NCBI GenBank assembly: GCA_052246295.1
Contig: JBQQCO010000040.1
Reading direction: 5' to 3' (one strand)
From: Piscibacillus sp052246295
GTDB lineage: Bacteria > Bacillota > Bacilli > Bacillales > Alkalibacillaceae
DNA length: 9,742 nucleotides
Both the position numbers and the translations under genes were made by a program. The number at the start of each line of letters is the position of its first letter. Position 1 is the stretch's first letter. Below the pieces are notes generated by a model that saw only the letters and a list, made by a program, of their open reading frames with translations, made no database searches and was not told the origin of the DNA. Shown in pieces: positions 1-5,986 of the stretch.

Positions 1-26
1 GAGCCAGGATCAAACTCTCCATAAAA
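1..26 (-). rRNA. 16S rRNA, 5' end only (partial)
   Basis: Read on the minus strand, the first bases are GGAGAGTTTGATCCTGGCTC, the universal 5' end of bacterial 16S rRNA. The rest lies outside the window. The exact mature 5' end is estimated by analogy with Bacillus 16S, which starts a few bases before GGAGAG. It is transcribed in the same direction as the tRNA genes and follows tRNA-Ile after about 108 bases. Confidence 0.93.
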
Positions 27-53
27 GTAGTTTGATTGGCTAAATAGTTTAAG

Positions 54-83
54 GTTTTTCATCTGCCAATCCAGATGAAAAAC
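54..83 (-). other. 12-bp perfect hairpin in the 16S rRNA leader
   Basis: The arms at 54-65 and 72-83 are exact reverse complements (GTTTTTCATCTG with CAGATGAAAAAC) around a 6-base loop. The hairpin sits between tRNA-Ile and 16S. On the minus strand it is preceded by a stretch reading CTTGAAAACTAAAC, similar to the leader and spacer sequences that often precede Bacillus rRNAs. It is followed by only a short T run inside the stem, so a role in leader structure or pre-rRNA processing is more likely than termination. Function is inferred. Confidence 0.55.
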
Positions 84-134
84 TAGAATTGACTACAGGC
101 TATTTTGTTTAGTTTTCAAGGTTCAAACATTAAA

Positions 135-211
<77 letters not shown>

Positions 212-217
212 ATTTAA

Positions 218-291
218 TGGAGCGGGTGATGGGAATCGAACCCACGACATCAGCTTGGAAGGCTGAGGTTTTACCACTAAACTACACCCGC
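218..291 (-). tRNA. tRNA-Gly (TCC)
   Basis: The acceptor arm GCGGGTG pairs with CACCCGC, the T-loop reads GGTTCGATTCC, and the anticodon TCC is at 257-259 in the loop CTTCCAA. CCA is encoded at 218-220. It forms a tight pair with tRNA-Ile. Confidence 0.97.
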
Positions 292-326
292 GTTTAATAA
301 AAACTATTAATTGAAACGCAATAAAT

Positions 327-355
327 ATATTAAACTGTATTGAAGAAAAATGCAA
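327..355 (-). promoter_or_regulatory. weak candidate promoter before tRNA-Gly/Ile/16S
   Basis: On the minus strand TTGCAT (355-350) is followed after 17 bp by TAATAT (332-327), about 36 bp before the mature tRNA-Gly. Neither hexamer is a good match, but the spacing is ideal and no better promoter is seen in 292-388. It could add transcription for Gly, Ile and 16S. Confidence 0.28.
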
Positions 356-388
356 CCCTTAATTTCTTGGAAATTATTAAATTGCTAA

Positions 389-462
389 CGCGCCCGAGAG
401 GAGTCGAACCCCTAACCTTTTGATCCGTAGTCAAACGCTCTATCCAATTGAGCTACGGGCGC
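389..462 (-). tRNA. tRNA-Arg (ACG)
   Basis: The acceptor arm GCGCCCG pairs with CGGGCGC, with discriminator G. The anticodon ACG is at 426-428 in the loop CTACGGA; its first base would normally be edited to inosine. The sequence after the discriminator is TTA, so CCA is not encoded and must be added by the CCA-adding enzyme. Confidence 0.97.
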
Positions 463-479
463 CAATGGCGACAATATAT

Positions 480-508
480 ATAATATCAAATTCAGCAATG
501 AATTGCAA
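480..508 (-). promoter_or_regulatory. candidate sigmaA promoter for tRNA-Arg
   Basis: On the minus strand TTGCAA (508-503) is followed after exactly 17 bp by TATTAT (485-480), about 18 bases before the mature tRNA-Arg. The -10 matches the consensus at five of six bases and the -35 at four. A hairpin (arms 508-515 and 522-529) without a T tract lies between tRNA-Leu and this promoter. Confidence 0.42.
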
Positions 509-530
509 TAACTTTTTCAAGAAAGTTATA

Positions 531-613
<83 letters not shown>

Positions 614-616
614 TAA

Positions 617-692
617 TGGTGAGCCATGGAGGATTCGAACCTCCGACCCTCTGATTAAAAGTCAGATGCTCTACCAACTGAGCTAATGGCTC
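617..692 (-). tRNA. tRNA-Lys (TTT), intact copy
   Basis: The acceptor arm GAGCCAT pairs with ATGGCTC, the anticodon TTT is at 657-659 in the loop CTTTTAA, and CCA is encoded (617-619). A broken second copy of the same tRNA lies just upstream (726-736 and 900-925), so this is the functional member of a former duplicate. Confidence 0.97.
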
Positions 693-731
693 ATGAATTT
701 ATTTTATTTTATAGAAAATGAGATTGTCAGA

Positions 732-779
732 TGCTCGTCGCGTTGCAAGTTGTTTCGACGATGCTTACGCTCCTCGCAG
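732..779. repeat. 48-bp direct repeat, copy 1
   Basis: This copy begins TGCTCGTCGCG and ends GCTCCTCGCAG, and is identical over all 48 bases to copy 2 at 814-861. It is clearly richer in GC than the AT-rich spacers around it. It contains a small inverted repeat, TCGTCG with CGACGA. The spacer between copies (780-813) contains the short hairpin TACTTC-cca-GAAGTA. It looks like a mobile or dispersed repeat rather than part of a gene. Confidence 0.85.
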
Positions 780-813
780 TTTACTTCCCAGAAGTAGTTT
801 CAAAGAAGTTTTG

Positions 814-861
814 TGCTCGTCGCGTTGCAAGTTGTTTCGACGATGCTTACGCTCCTCGCAG
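814..861. repeat. 48-bp direct repeat, copy 2
   Basis: A perfect second copy of the 48-bp unit at 732-779, offset by 82 bp. The bases on either side of the two copies differ, so the repeat boundaries are well defined. The stretch after it (862-899) is not related to the spacer between the copies. Confidence 0.85.
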
Positions 862-951
862 GAACCTACATTGAAGGATCTCAATGATGTTTACGATTTT
901 GCTCTACTAACTGAGCTAATGACTCCTAATAAGATCTCAATTTAAGCAATA

Positions 952-972
952 AAAAAAGACGTGTTAATCGTC
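952..972 (-). terminator. terminator-like hairpin between tRNA-Gln and the Lys region
   Basis: On the minus strand AAGACG, a 7-base loop and CGTCTT are followed directly by a T run. This is a short intrinsic terminator downstream of tRNA-Gln. If active, it would end the Asn-Ser-Glu-Asp-Gln transcript and leave Lys and the genes after it needing another promoter or readthrough. Confidence 0.5.
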
Positions 973-1010
973 TTATTTAAAAAGAACGAATCTTTTATTT
1001 TAAATAAAAA

Positions 1011-1085
1011 TGGCTGGGCCACCAGGATTCGAACCTGGGCATCACGAGACCAAAACCCGTTGCCTTACCGCTTGGCTATGGCCCA
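1011..1085 (-). tRNA. tRNA-Gln (TTG)
   Basis: The acceptor arm TGGGCCA pairs with TGGCCCA, the anticodon TTG is at 1051-1053 in the loop TTTTGGT, and CCA is encoded (1011-1013). It is the last tRNA before the terminator-like hairpin at 952-972. Confidence 0.97.
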
Positions 1086-1090
1086 ACGAA

Positions 1091-1167
1091 TGGCGGTCCG
1101 GACGGGACTCGAACCCGCGACCTCCTGCGTGACAGGCAGGCATTCTAACCAACTGAACTACCGGACC
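1091..1167 (-). tRNA. tRNA-Asp (GTC)
   Basis: The acceptor arm GGTCCGG pairs with CCGGACC, with discriminator G. The anticodon GTC is at 1131-1133 in the loop CTGTCAC, and CCA is encoded (1091-1093). It lies five bases upstream of tRNA-Gln. Confidence 0.97.
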
Positions 1168-1195
1168 TAACAATAAATATTTAAATAAAATAAGA

Positions 1196-1267
1196 TGACC
1201 CGTACGGGATTCGAACCCGTGTTACCGCCGTGAAAGGGCGGTGTCTTAACCACTTGACCAACGGGCC
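1196..1267 (-). tRNA. tRNA-Glu (TTC)
   Basis: The acceptor arm GGCCCGT pairs with ACGGGTC through one G-U pair. The anticodon TTC is at 1232-1234 in the loop CTTTCAC. The discriminator is A and the following bases are not CCA, so the tail must be added enzymatically. Confidence 0.97.
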
Positions 1268-1276
1268 ATTTTACAA

Positions 1277-1367
1277 TGGCGGAGAAGGAGGGATTCGAAC
1301 CCTCGCGCCGCTCACGCGACCTACTCCCTTAGCAGGGGAGCCCCTTCGGCCTCTTGGGTACTTCTCC
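1277..1367 (-). tRNA. tRNA-Ser (GCT)
   Basis: A class II tRNA of 91 bases with a long variable arm. The acceptor arm GGAGAAG pairs with CTTCTCC, the anticodon GCT is at 1331-1333 in the loop CTGCTAA, and CCA is encoded (1277-1279). It is separated from tRNA-Asn by a single base. Confidence 0.97.
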
Positions 1368-1368
1368 A

Positions 1369-1443
1369 TGGCTCCAGCGGCAGGATTCGAACCTGCGACC
1401 GATCGGTTAACAGCCGATTGCTCTACCACTGAGCTACGCTGGA
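1369..1443 (-). tRNA. tRNA-Asn (GTT)
   Basis: The acceptor arm TCCAGCG pairs with CGCTGGA, with discriminator G. The anticodon GTT is at 1409-1411 in the loop CTGTTAA, and CCA is encoded (1369-1371). It is the first tRNA of the cluster, about 33 bases downstream of the -10 box of a strong promoter. Confidence 0.97.
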
Positions 1444-1476
1444 ATATGTTGTTTTAATTAACTTGCGACGTTGAAT

Positions 1477-1505
1477 ATCATACAATATCTTTGAAAGGCT
1501 GTCAA
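1477..1505 (-). promoter_or_regulatory. near-consensus sigmaA promoter of the tRNA cluster
   Basis: On the minus strand there is a perfect TTGACA (1505-1500), a 17-bp spacer, and TATGAT (1482-1477, five of six bases). The expected start site near 1470 is about 27 bases before mature tRNA-Asn. Strong promoters of this kind are typical of stable-RNA operons. Confidence 0.8.
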
Positions 1506-1515
1506 TCAGTTTCAC

Positions 1516-1537
1516 AAAAGTTTTACCTAAAACTTTT
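1516..1537. repeat. 22-bp AT-rich palindrome after the SprT gene
   Basis: AAAAGTTTTA and TAAAACTTTT flank a two-base centre, so the two arms are perfect reverse complements. It lies between the end of the SprT-family gene and the tRNA promoter. It could act as a weak bidirectional terminator for the SprT transcript, but it is nearly free of GC pairs, so this role is uncertain. Confidence 0.4.
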
Positions 1538-1576
1538 ACTTGTACAAATGCATGAATTAACGACTGCGAAATAAAA

Positions 1577-1604
1577 TTTATCATGAAATGAATGTGTAAG
1601 TCAA
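1577..1604 (-). promoter_or_regulatory. possible distal promoter of the tRNA cluster
   Basis: On the minus strand TTGACT (1604-1599, five of six bases) is followed after 16 bp by GATAAA (1582-1577). It lies about 100 bp upstream of the stronger TTGACA promoter. Stable-RNA operons of Bacillus often have tandem promoters, which is the main reason to record it. Confidence 0.3.
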
Positions 1605-1619
1605 TAACTCTTTAAAATT

Positions 1620-2066
1620 TTATTCAATAAATTTTAAATGTCCTTTACATTTCCCGCACCTATACCTATTTAAATTAATTCTACGTTTGCGCCTGTATGT
1701 AGTTTGGCAAGATACACATTTATACATAATATTACGTTGATCTGCTTCTGAAGGTAACACTTGGCAAAACCTCGGCGCATCTACTTTCTTTAATAATTCT
1801 CTAAACTCCTTACTCCTATGATGATATGGTTTGCCGTCTACATGTGGGTGGTAGTGACACAACTCGTGTTTAATAATTCCTATTAGTTCTTGTCTTCCTA
1901 ATTCAGTTAAGTACTTGGGGTTAATCTCTATTCTTCTTTGTGTAGGTAAATAGCGACCTCCTGTAGTTCGAAGTCTTCCATTAAAACATGCTTCACCTAC
2001 AAATGGTTTGTCAAAATACTGCAAAGATATATCTTCAACTAACTTTTGTAGTTCTCGTTGTTCCAT
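1620..2066 (-). CDS. SprT-family zinc metalloprotein (YdcK-like)
   Basis: A 148-residue protein of the SprT-like family. Around residues 67-73 it carries the zinc-binding HELCHYH sequence (H67, E68, H71), which fits the HExxH metalloprotease signature. A C-terminal zinc ribbon follows, with C117-x2-C120 and C137-x2-C140. The order matches B. subtilis SprT-like YdcK, and the conserved block RLRTTGGRYL (31-40) is also typical. Its substrate in Bacillus is not established; relatives in eukaryotes (Spartan) degrade DNA-protein crosslinks. I chose the ATG at 2066 because GGGGGAT lies just upstream. A longer reading to 2105 adds 13 residues that lack family resemblance and a ribosome site. It is divergent from cmpA and lies upstream of the tRNA cluster. 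Confidence 0.9.
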   Translation of the reverse strand: MEQRELQKLVEDISLQYFDKPFVGEACFNGRLRTTGGRYLPTQRRIEINPKYLTELGRQELIGIIKHELCHYHPHVDGKPYHHRSKEFRELLKKVDAPRFCQVLPSEADQRNIMYKCVSCQTTYRRKRRINLNRYRCGKCKGHLKFIE

Positions 2067-2110
2067 TCTAATCCCCCATTTAATTGAAATATACCTAACA
2101 TACATTGGAG

Positions 2111-2128
2111 TAGCATGCTAGGTATACC
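2111..2128. repeat. two adjacent palindromes upstream of the SprT gene
   Basis: TAGCATGCTA (2111-2120) and GGTATACC (2121-2128) are perfect palindromes placed end to end in the divergent region between the SprT gene and cmpA. They might form an operator, but no regulator is recognised. Confidence 0.3.
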
Positions 2129-2144
2129 ATTGGAATTAATTTCA

Positions 2145-2163
2145 TGAGCAATTTTTGTGCTCA
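2145..2163. repeat. 6-bp hairpin upstream of cmpA
   Basis: TGAGCA and TGCTCA flank a 7-base loop. On the minus strand it could weakly end transcription coming from tex, but no T run follows. On the plus strand it overlaps the region where a -35 element of the cmpA promoter would lie. Confidence 0.35.
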
Positions 2164-2165
2164 AG

Positions 2166-2173
2166 CATATACT
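2166..2173 (+). promoter_or_regulatory. candidate sigmaE -10 box of cmpA
   Basis: CATATACT resembles the sigmaE -10 consensus CATACAnT, with one mismatch. It is placed so that transcription would start about 25 bases before the cmpA ATG. The -35 region is poorly matched. B. subtilis cmpA is known to be expressed under sigmaE in the mother cell, which supports the reading. Confidence 0.38.
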
Positions 2174-2205
2174 AAATTAAAATAATTGATTAAAAGGTGA
2201 TTGTT

Positions 2206-2334
2206 ATGCCTAAATGGTTTAAACGCCAGATGTTAAATGCATATGCAAATAAAGACATTCGCCAAATAAAGCTACTAAACCAGTGTTGGTTCTTTTACCA
2301 TAGTAAAAACTTAGAAGAAGTATCACAGGAGTAG
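2206..2334 (+). CDS. cmpA: CmpA, small spore-cortex quality-control protein
   Basis: A 42-residue gene on the plus strand, opposite to all its neighbours. It starts MPKWFKRQ and contains IKLLNQCWFFY, close to my recollection of the B. subtilis CmpA sequence (37 residues, IKLLNQCWYFY). In B. subtilis CmpA is made in the mother cell and acts as an adaptor that delivers the coat basement protein SpoIVA to ClpXP when spore envelope assembly fails, delaying cortex formation. The ATG follows AAAGGTGAT at the normal spacing. The position between tex and the SprT-like gene is also the B. subtilis position. The C-terminal tail (about residues 34-42, acidic) is somewhat longer than in B. subtilis. Its TAG stop touches the tex stop, so the two genes converge with no gap. 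Confidence 0.88.
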   Translation: MPKWFKRQMLNAYANKDIRQIKLLNQCWFFYHSKNLEEVSQE

Positions 2335-4494
2335 TTAACTGCCAACCATTGTTAATGCAATTCTTTCTCTTTTGATATCTACTTCATCGACCCAAACCGT
2401 CACGATATCACCGACCGACACGACGTCTAGTGGATTATTGACGAAGCGATTTGACATCTTCGAGATATGAACAAGCCCATCTTGCTTAACACCGATGTCA
2501 ACAAATGCCCCAAAATCAACTACATTACGCACAGTTCCTTGTAGTTCCATTCCTTGTTGTAAGTCTTCCATAGACATAACATTAGTTTTAAGTAAAGGCT
2601 TAGGTAGTTCATCACGCGGATCACGGTTAGGCTTTTTCAAGTCTGCTATTATGTCTTCAAGAGTTAACCGACCCACATCTAAATGATTTGTCATCTGCTC
2701 TAAATCCTGTTGATTTAGTTCGTTGATCAGTTGTTCTGTTCCAATATCCTCTGTTGATAACCCTAATTGTTTTAACAATTGTTTTGTTATGTCATAGCTT
2801 TCAGGGTGAATCGACGTACGATCTAGAGGTTCCTCACTTTCTAGTACACGTAAGAAACCAATCGCTTGTTCATATGTTTTAGCACCTAGACGTGGCACTT
2901 TCTTTATCTGTTTACGGTTAGTAAATTTACCGTTCTCGTCTCGATACTTCACAATATTGGTCGCAACCGTTTTATTTAAACCTGATATATATTGTAGTAA
3001 AGAAGCTGAGGCTGTATTAACATTTACACCTACTTGGTTTACAGCCGTTTCCACAACAAACCGCAATGATTCACTTAGCTTCTTCTGACTAACATCATGT
3101 TGGTATTGACCTACTCCTATTGATTTAGGGTCAATTTTAACAAGCTCACTTAACGGATCTTGAACACGTCGAGCAATTGATACCGCACTACGTTCCTCTA
3201 CTTGTAGATCCGGGAACTCTTCTCTTGCTAATTTTGATGCTGAATAGACACTTGCACCTGCTTCATTAACAATTAGATAGGCTAAATCTAAATTATGCTT
3301 TTGTATTAATTCAGCTATAAATTGCTCTGTCTCTCTTGATGCCGTACCATTACCAATTGCGATTAATTCAACAGGATACTGTTTTAGGACTTTAAGAATC
3401 TTCTTTTCTGCGCCCGCTACATCGTTACGAGGTGCTGTAGGGTAAATCACGTCCACTTCTTTCATGTGACCTGTTTCATCTACAACAGCTAGTTTACACC
3501 CTGTTCTAAAAGCTGGGTCTACTCCTAAAATCATTTTACCCTTCAAAGGTGGTTGAAGTAGAAGTTGACGTAAGTTCTTAGCAAATATTTCAATCGCATG
3601 GTCTTCAGCCTCATCTGTTAGTGAGGACCTAATGTCACGTTCAATAGATGGTTGGATTAGACGTTTATAACTGTCTTCAATTGCCACTTTTAAAAATGCA
3701 GTCTCTTCAACATTTTGCTTCTTAATAATTGAACGGTTTAAATAATCCATAATTTGATCTAGTGGCGGTTCAATCGATACCTTTAGAATTTTCTCTTTCT
3801 CACCACGGTTTACAGCCAACACACGGTGATGCGCCATTTTCGATACTGGCTCACTATAGTCATAATACATTTGAAAGATTTGCTTGTCGTCTTCTGCATT
3901 CTTCTTAACTTCTGTTTGTACTAGTCCTTTTTTAAATGTTAGTGAACGAATCTTTTCACGATAAGCTGCTTCATCAGAAATCCATTCAGCAATAATGTCA
4001 CTTGCTCCAGTAAGTACGTCTGAAACATCAAGCAACTCGTGTTCTTCGGATAAATATTTTTGAGCTTCTTCTTCAAGTCTTAGCCCCTGTTGTTTCCAAA
4101 TATCTAATGATAAAGGTTCTAACCCTTTTTCTTTTGCAATTGTAGCTCTTGTCCGCCTCTTTTGCTTATATGGGCGATATAAGTCCTCAACTCGTTGTAA
4201 TTTTGTTGATTGTAGTATATCTTGTTTTAGTTCTTCCGTAAGTTTACCTTGTTCATCAATTAAACGAATGACTTCGTCTTTTCTTGTTTGCAATTGAAGT
4301 TGATAATCATATGTTTCCTTAATTGCTTGAATCTCGGTTTCATCAAGCCCTTTTGTTTGTTCTTTTCTATAACGTGCAATAAAAGGAATTGTGTTACCCT
4401 CTTCAATTAATTCAATCACTTTTGTCACAATTGAAGTATTTTGTTTCACATCATTTGCAACAAATTGTGTTAATTCGGTATGTAATTCTGACAA
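2335..4494 (-). CDS. tex: Tex-family RNA-binding transcription accessory protein
   Basis: A full-length 719-residue Tex protein (YdcI in B. subtilis). Order of domains: an N-terminal helical Tex region (about 1-200), a YqgF/RNase H-like domain starting at about 320 with the core GVDPAFRTG (D326 in the acidic position), helix-hairpin-helix segments at about 490-550 (LLQYISGLNKTVA and KVPRLGAKTYEQ), and a C-terminal S1 RNA-binding domain (about 648-716, GTVRNVVDFGAFVDIG). Tex proteins bind nucleic acid and affect transcription and virulence or toxin expression in other bacteria; the exact role is unsettled. The start codon is TTG at 4494, preceded by a strong AGGAGGA site with 7-8 nt spacing. 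It follows rsbX directly, whereas B. subtilis has extra ydc genes between. Confidence 0.95.
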   Translation of the reverse strand: MSELHTELTQFVANDVKQNTSIVTKVIELIEEGNTIPFIARYRKEQTKGLDETEIQAIKETYDYQLQLQTRKDEVIRLIDEQGKLTEELKQDILQSTKLQRVEDLYRPYKQKRRTRATIAKEKGLEPLSLDIWKQQGLRLEEEAQKYLSEEHELLDVSDVLTGASDIIAEWISDEAAYREKIRSLTFKKGLVQTEVKKNAEDDKQIFQMYYDYSEPVSKMAHHRVLAVNRGEKEKILKVSIEPPLDQIMDYLNRSIIKKQNVEETAFLKVAIEDSYKRLIQPSIERDIRSSLTDEAEDHAIEIFAKNLRQLLLQPPLKGKMILGVDPAFRTGCKLAVVDETGHMKEVDVIYPTAPRNDVAGAEKKILKVLKQYPVELIAIGNGTASRETEQFIAELIQKHNLDLAYLIVNEAGASVYSASKLAREEFPDLQVEERSAVSIARRVQDPLSELVKIDPKSIGVGQYQHDVSQKKLSESLRFVVETAVNQVGVNVNTASASLLQYISGLNKTVATNIVKYRDENGKFTNRKQIKKVPRLGAKTYEQAIGFLRVLESEEPLDRTSIHPESYDITKQLLKQLGLSTEDIGTEQLINELNQQDLEQMTNHLDVGRLTLEDIIADLKKPNRDPRDELPKPLLKTNVMSMEDLQQGMELQGTVRNVVDFGAFVDIGVKQDGLVHISKMSNRFVNNPLDVVSVGDIVTVWVDEVDIKRERIALTMVGS

Positions 4495-4527
4495 ACTACT
4501 TCCTCCTCACATAGTCAATACGTTAAT

Positions 4528-4536
4528 ATTGTACCA
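4528..4536 (-). promoter_or_regulatory. extended -10 promoter of tex
   Basis: On the minus strand TGGTACAAT matches the extended -10 form TGnTATAAT with one mismatch. It lies just after the rsbX terminator and about 35 bases before the TTG start of tex. No good -35 is seen, which is tolerated for extended -10 promoters. Confidence 0.55.
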
Positions 4537-4552
4537 AAAATAGTTGAGAACG

Positions 4553-4595
4553 AAAAAAGCTCTAACGTCCATTCTGAATTTTAGACATTAGAGCT
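4553..4595 (-). terminator. intrinsic terminator of the sigB operon
   Basis: On the minus strand AGCTCTAATGTC and GACGTTAGAGCT form a 12-bp stem with one G-T or A-C style mismatch around a 14-base loop, followed by TTTTTT. It begins one base after the rsbX stop codon, so it ends the operon and separates it from tex. Confidence 0.88.
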
Positions 4596-5201
4596 TCATC
4601 CATTATATTTCATCGCAATTAACGTAGTATCATCATCTAAAGATAATTTTTGTTGAATTGAGTACCATTCAATTGTTAAAGACATAGACTGGTGTTTATA
4701 AAACTCATTCGTTAATTGCCGCTCATTTACTCCGTCTGAGAACATAAAGAAAACAGTGTTAGGTTTTAACTTTCCACTGTGCACTTTTGTTCGAATAGGA
4801 ATTCCTGATAAATAACCTGAGACTGGGATGTTACGTTTCTTTTGACCTTGATCATCGACAATAATAATTCCAATATTACCGAATGATACATAGGAATAAG
4901 TTTCCTTATTATAATCGACTTTCAATAAACCAATTACACAACCACGTAACTCGTTATTGAAGAACACTTCGTTGCATTTCCTTAGTAAGTCGTCCAATGA
5001 GTCACTCGCATTTTCTCTGACAACAGTAATAACCTTCTCAGATGACGCTTTAGCTAATTCACCACTACCTAGACCATCTGCCAATACAGCAATGAAAAAG
5101 TCATCAAATTCGATGTAATAAAAACTATCTCCAGAGTAGTAGTTACCTTTTTTCGCTTCGTTAAAAGTAGCAACTTCCATGCGATCAAAGTTTTCTATCA
5201 A
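4596..5201 (-). CDS. rsbX: RsbX, PP2C-type feedback phosphatase
   Basis: A 201-residue PPM/PP2C-family serine phosphatase, close to the 199 residues of B. subtilis RsbX. Metal-binding motifs are visible: GDS at 24-26, ADGLGSG at 41-47, SDG at 155-157 and DDDT at 189-192. SGYLSG (128-133) is shared with B. subtilis RsbX. In that organism it dephosphorylates RsbS and RsbR, resetting the stressosome and damping the response. The start is TTG at 5201, preceded by TGGAGGCG inside the end of sigB. The TTG overlaps the sigB stop as TTGA, a four-base overlap that implies translational coupling. It is the last gene of the operon and, lying downstream of the sigmaB promoter, gives negative feedback. 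Confidence 0.93.
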   Translation of the reverse strand: MIENFDRMEVATFNEAKKGNYYSGDSFYYIEFDDFFIAVLADGLGSGELAKASSEKVITVVRENASDSLDDLLRKCNEVFFNNELRGCVIGLLKVDYNKETYSYVSFGNIGIIIVDDQGQKKRNIPVSGYLSGIPIRTKVHSGKLKPNTVFFMFSDGVNERQLTNEFYKHQSMSLTIEWYSIQQKLSLDDDTTLIAMKYNG

Positions 5202-5986
5202 AATAACGCCTCCAGATCCTCTTCGGAAATGGATTCTCTTAGTTTACGAAGCGCTCGTCGTTGTAACCTCGAAACATGCATTTGAGAAAGTCCCAGTTTT
5301 TCTCCGGTTTCTTTTTGACTTAGGTTTTCAAAAAACGTACATTTTAAAATTTCCTGTTCACGTTCATTTAGTATAGGCATGAGCTTTTCGACCAACAACT
5401 TATAATCGGTTTGTTCATAACCATCGTCTTGTTGGCCTACTAAATCTAAAATCGTAACTGTGCTTCCGTCAGAATCCGCTTCAATACTACGGTCGGCCGA
5501 AAGTGCATTATAACTCTGTCCCATTTCCATCGCTTCTAGCACTTCTTCTTGGGACACCTCTAAATAATCAGCGATATGTTCAACAGAAGGAGAATATTGA
5601 TTCTCTGTTGTCAATTCTTCAACGGCTTTCTTAATTTTAGGACCTAACTCTTTAATTCTTCTTGGAACGTGAACACTCCAAGTTTTATCACGAATATATC
5701 TTTTAATCTCCCCGATAATCGTTGGAATTGCAAACGATTCAAATGATTTCCCAAAGGAATCGTCATAACGATTAACGGCTGCAATCAATCCAACCATCCC
5801 GACCTGTACGAGGTCTTCATGAATCGATGCATTCTTTGAATACTTTTTGGCTATAGAATGGACCAAGTTCTCATACTTCAATACAATTCTTTCTTGTATT
5901 GCTTCATCTCCTGGTGATTCCCTTAATTGATTAATTAAAGTATAAATTTCATCTTCATTATTGTGTAGTTGAGATTTGGTCGTCAT
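5198..5986 (-). CDS. sigB: RNA polymerase sigma-B factor
   Basis: A 262-residue sigma70-family factor, the same length class as B. subtilis SigB. Region 2 spans about 36-106, with HEDLVQVGMVGLI and SFAIPTIIGEIKR (core and -10 binding). Region 3 contains WSVHVPRRIKELGPKIK (103-119) and the conserved SIEADSDGSTVTILDLVG (167-184). Region 4 (about 196-255) has the helix-turn-helix SQKETGEKLGLSQMHVSRLQRRA that reads the -35. It directs the general stress regulon and is held inactive by RsbW. I chose the ATG at 5986, which has GAGGTG seven bases before it; the ATG at 6001 has a poorer site. The start overlaps the end of rsbW by 29 bases, as the rsbW-sigB overlap does in B. subtilis, which helps keep the two proteins in step. 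Confidence 0.96.
   Translation of the reverse strand: MTTKSQLHNNEDEIYTLINQLRESPGDEAIQERIVLKYENLVHSIAKKYSKNASIHEDLVQVGMVGLIAAVNRYDDSFGKSFESFAIPTIIGEIKRYIRDKTWSVHVPRRIKELGPKIKKAVEELTTENQYSPSVEHIADYLEVSQEEVLEAMEMGQSYNALSADRSIEADSDGSTVTILDLVGQQDDGYEQTDYKLLVEKLMPILNEREQEILKCTFFENLSQKETGEKLGLSQMHVSRLQRRALRKLRESISEEDLEALF

Larger units (their letters stand above)
726..925 (-). pseudogene. broken tRNA-Lys remnant, interrupted
   Basis: Positions 900-925 match the 5' part of the intact tRNA-Lys (its 667-692) at 24 of 26 bases, covering the acceptor 5' strand, the D arm and the start of the anticodon stem. The next tRNA-Lys segment, GAGCATCTGAC on the minus strand, is at 726-736, about 163 bases away. 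Between them lie two 48-bp repeats. The 3' half (anticodon loop, T arm, CCA) is missing, so no functional tRNA can form. TGCTC occurs at both junctions (732-736 and 900-904), as expected for an insertion with a short duplication, although the repeat itself also begins with TGCTC. This is read as a degraded tandem duplicate of tRNA-Lys. Confidence 0.72.

Noticed and set aside
508..529. Hairpin ATAACTTT-ttcaag-AAAGTTAT between tRNA-Leu and tRNA-Arg as a terminator.
   Set aside because: No T run follows it on the minus strand and the stem is AT-rich. It overlaps a candidate -35 box, so a terminator call is not supported.
732..861. Possible CRISPR array.
   Set aside because: There are only two copies, the unit is longer than most CRISPR repeats, and no cas genes or further spacers are present.
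718..945. A 75-codon plus-strand open frame across the repeat region.
   Set aside because: It is explained by the two 48-bp repeats and the tRNA-Lys remnant. It contains the repeated peptide produced by the duplication and has no ribosome binding site.
961..1457. Two open frames on the plus strand across the tRNA genes, with sequences such as RTGLEPATSCVTGRHSNQLNYRT.
   Set aside because: They are antisense to tRNA-Gln, Asp, Glu, Ser and Asn. Peptides of this type are a known database artefact of reading conserved tRNA arms in reverse.
2495..2686. Plus-strand open frame inside tex, and similar frames inside sigB, rsbT and rsbR (5179-5376, 8107-8289, 8866-9060, 9217-9483).
   Set aside because: All lie opposite well-identified genes, show no recognisable family and lack convincing ribosome sites.
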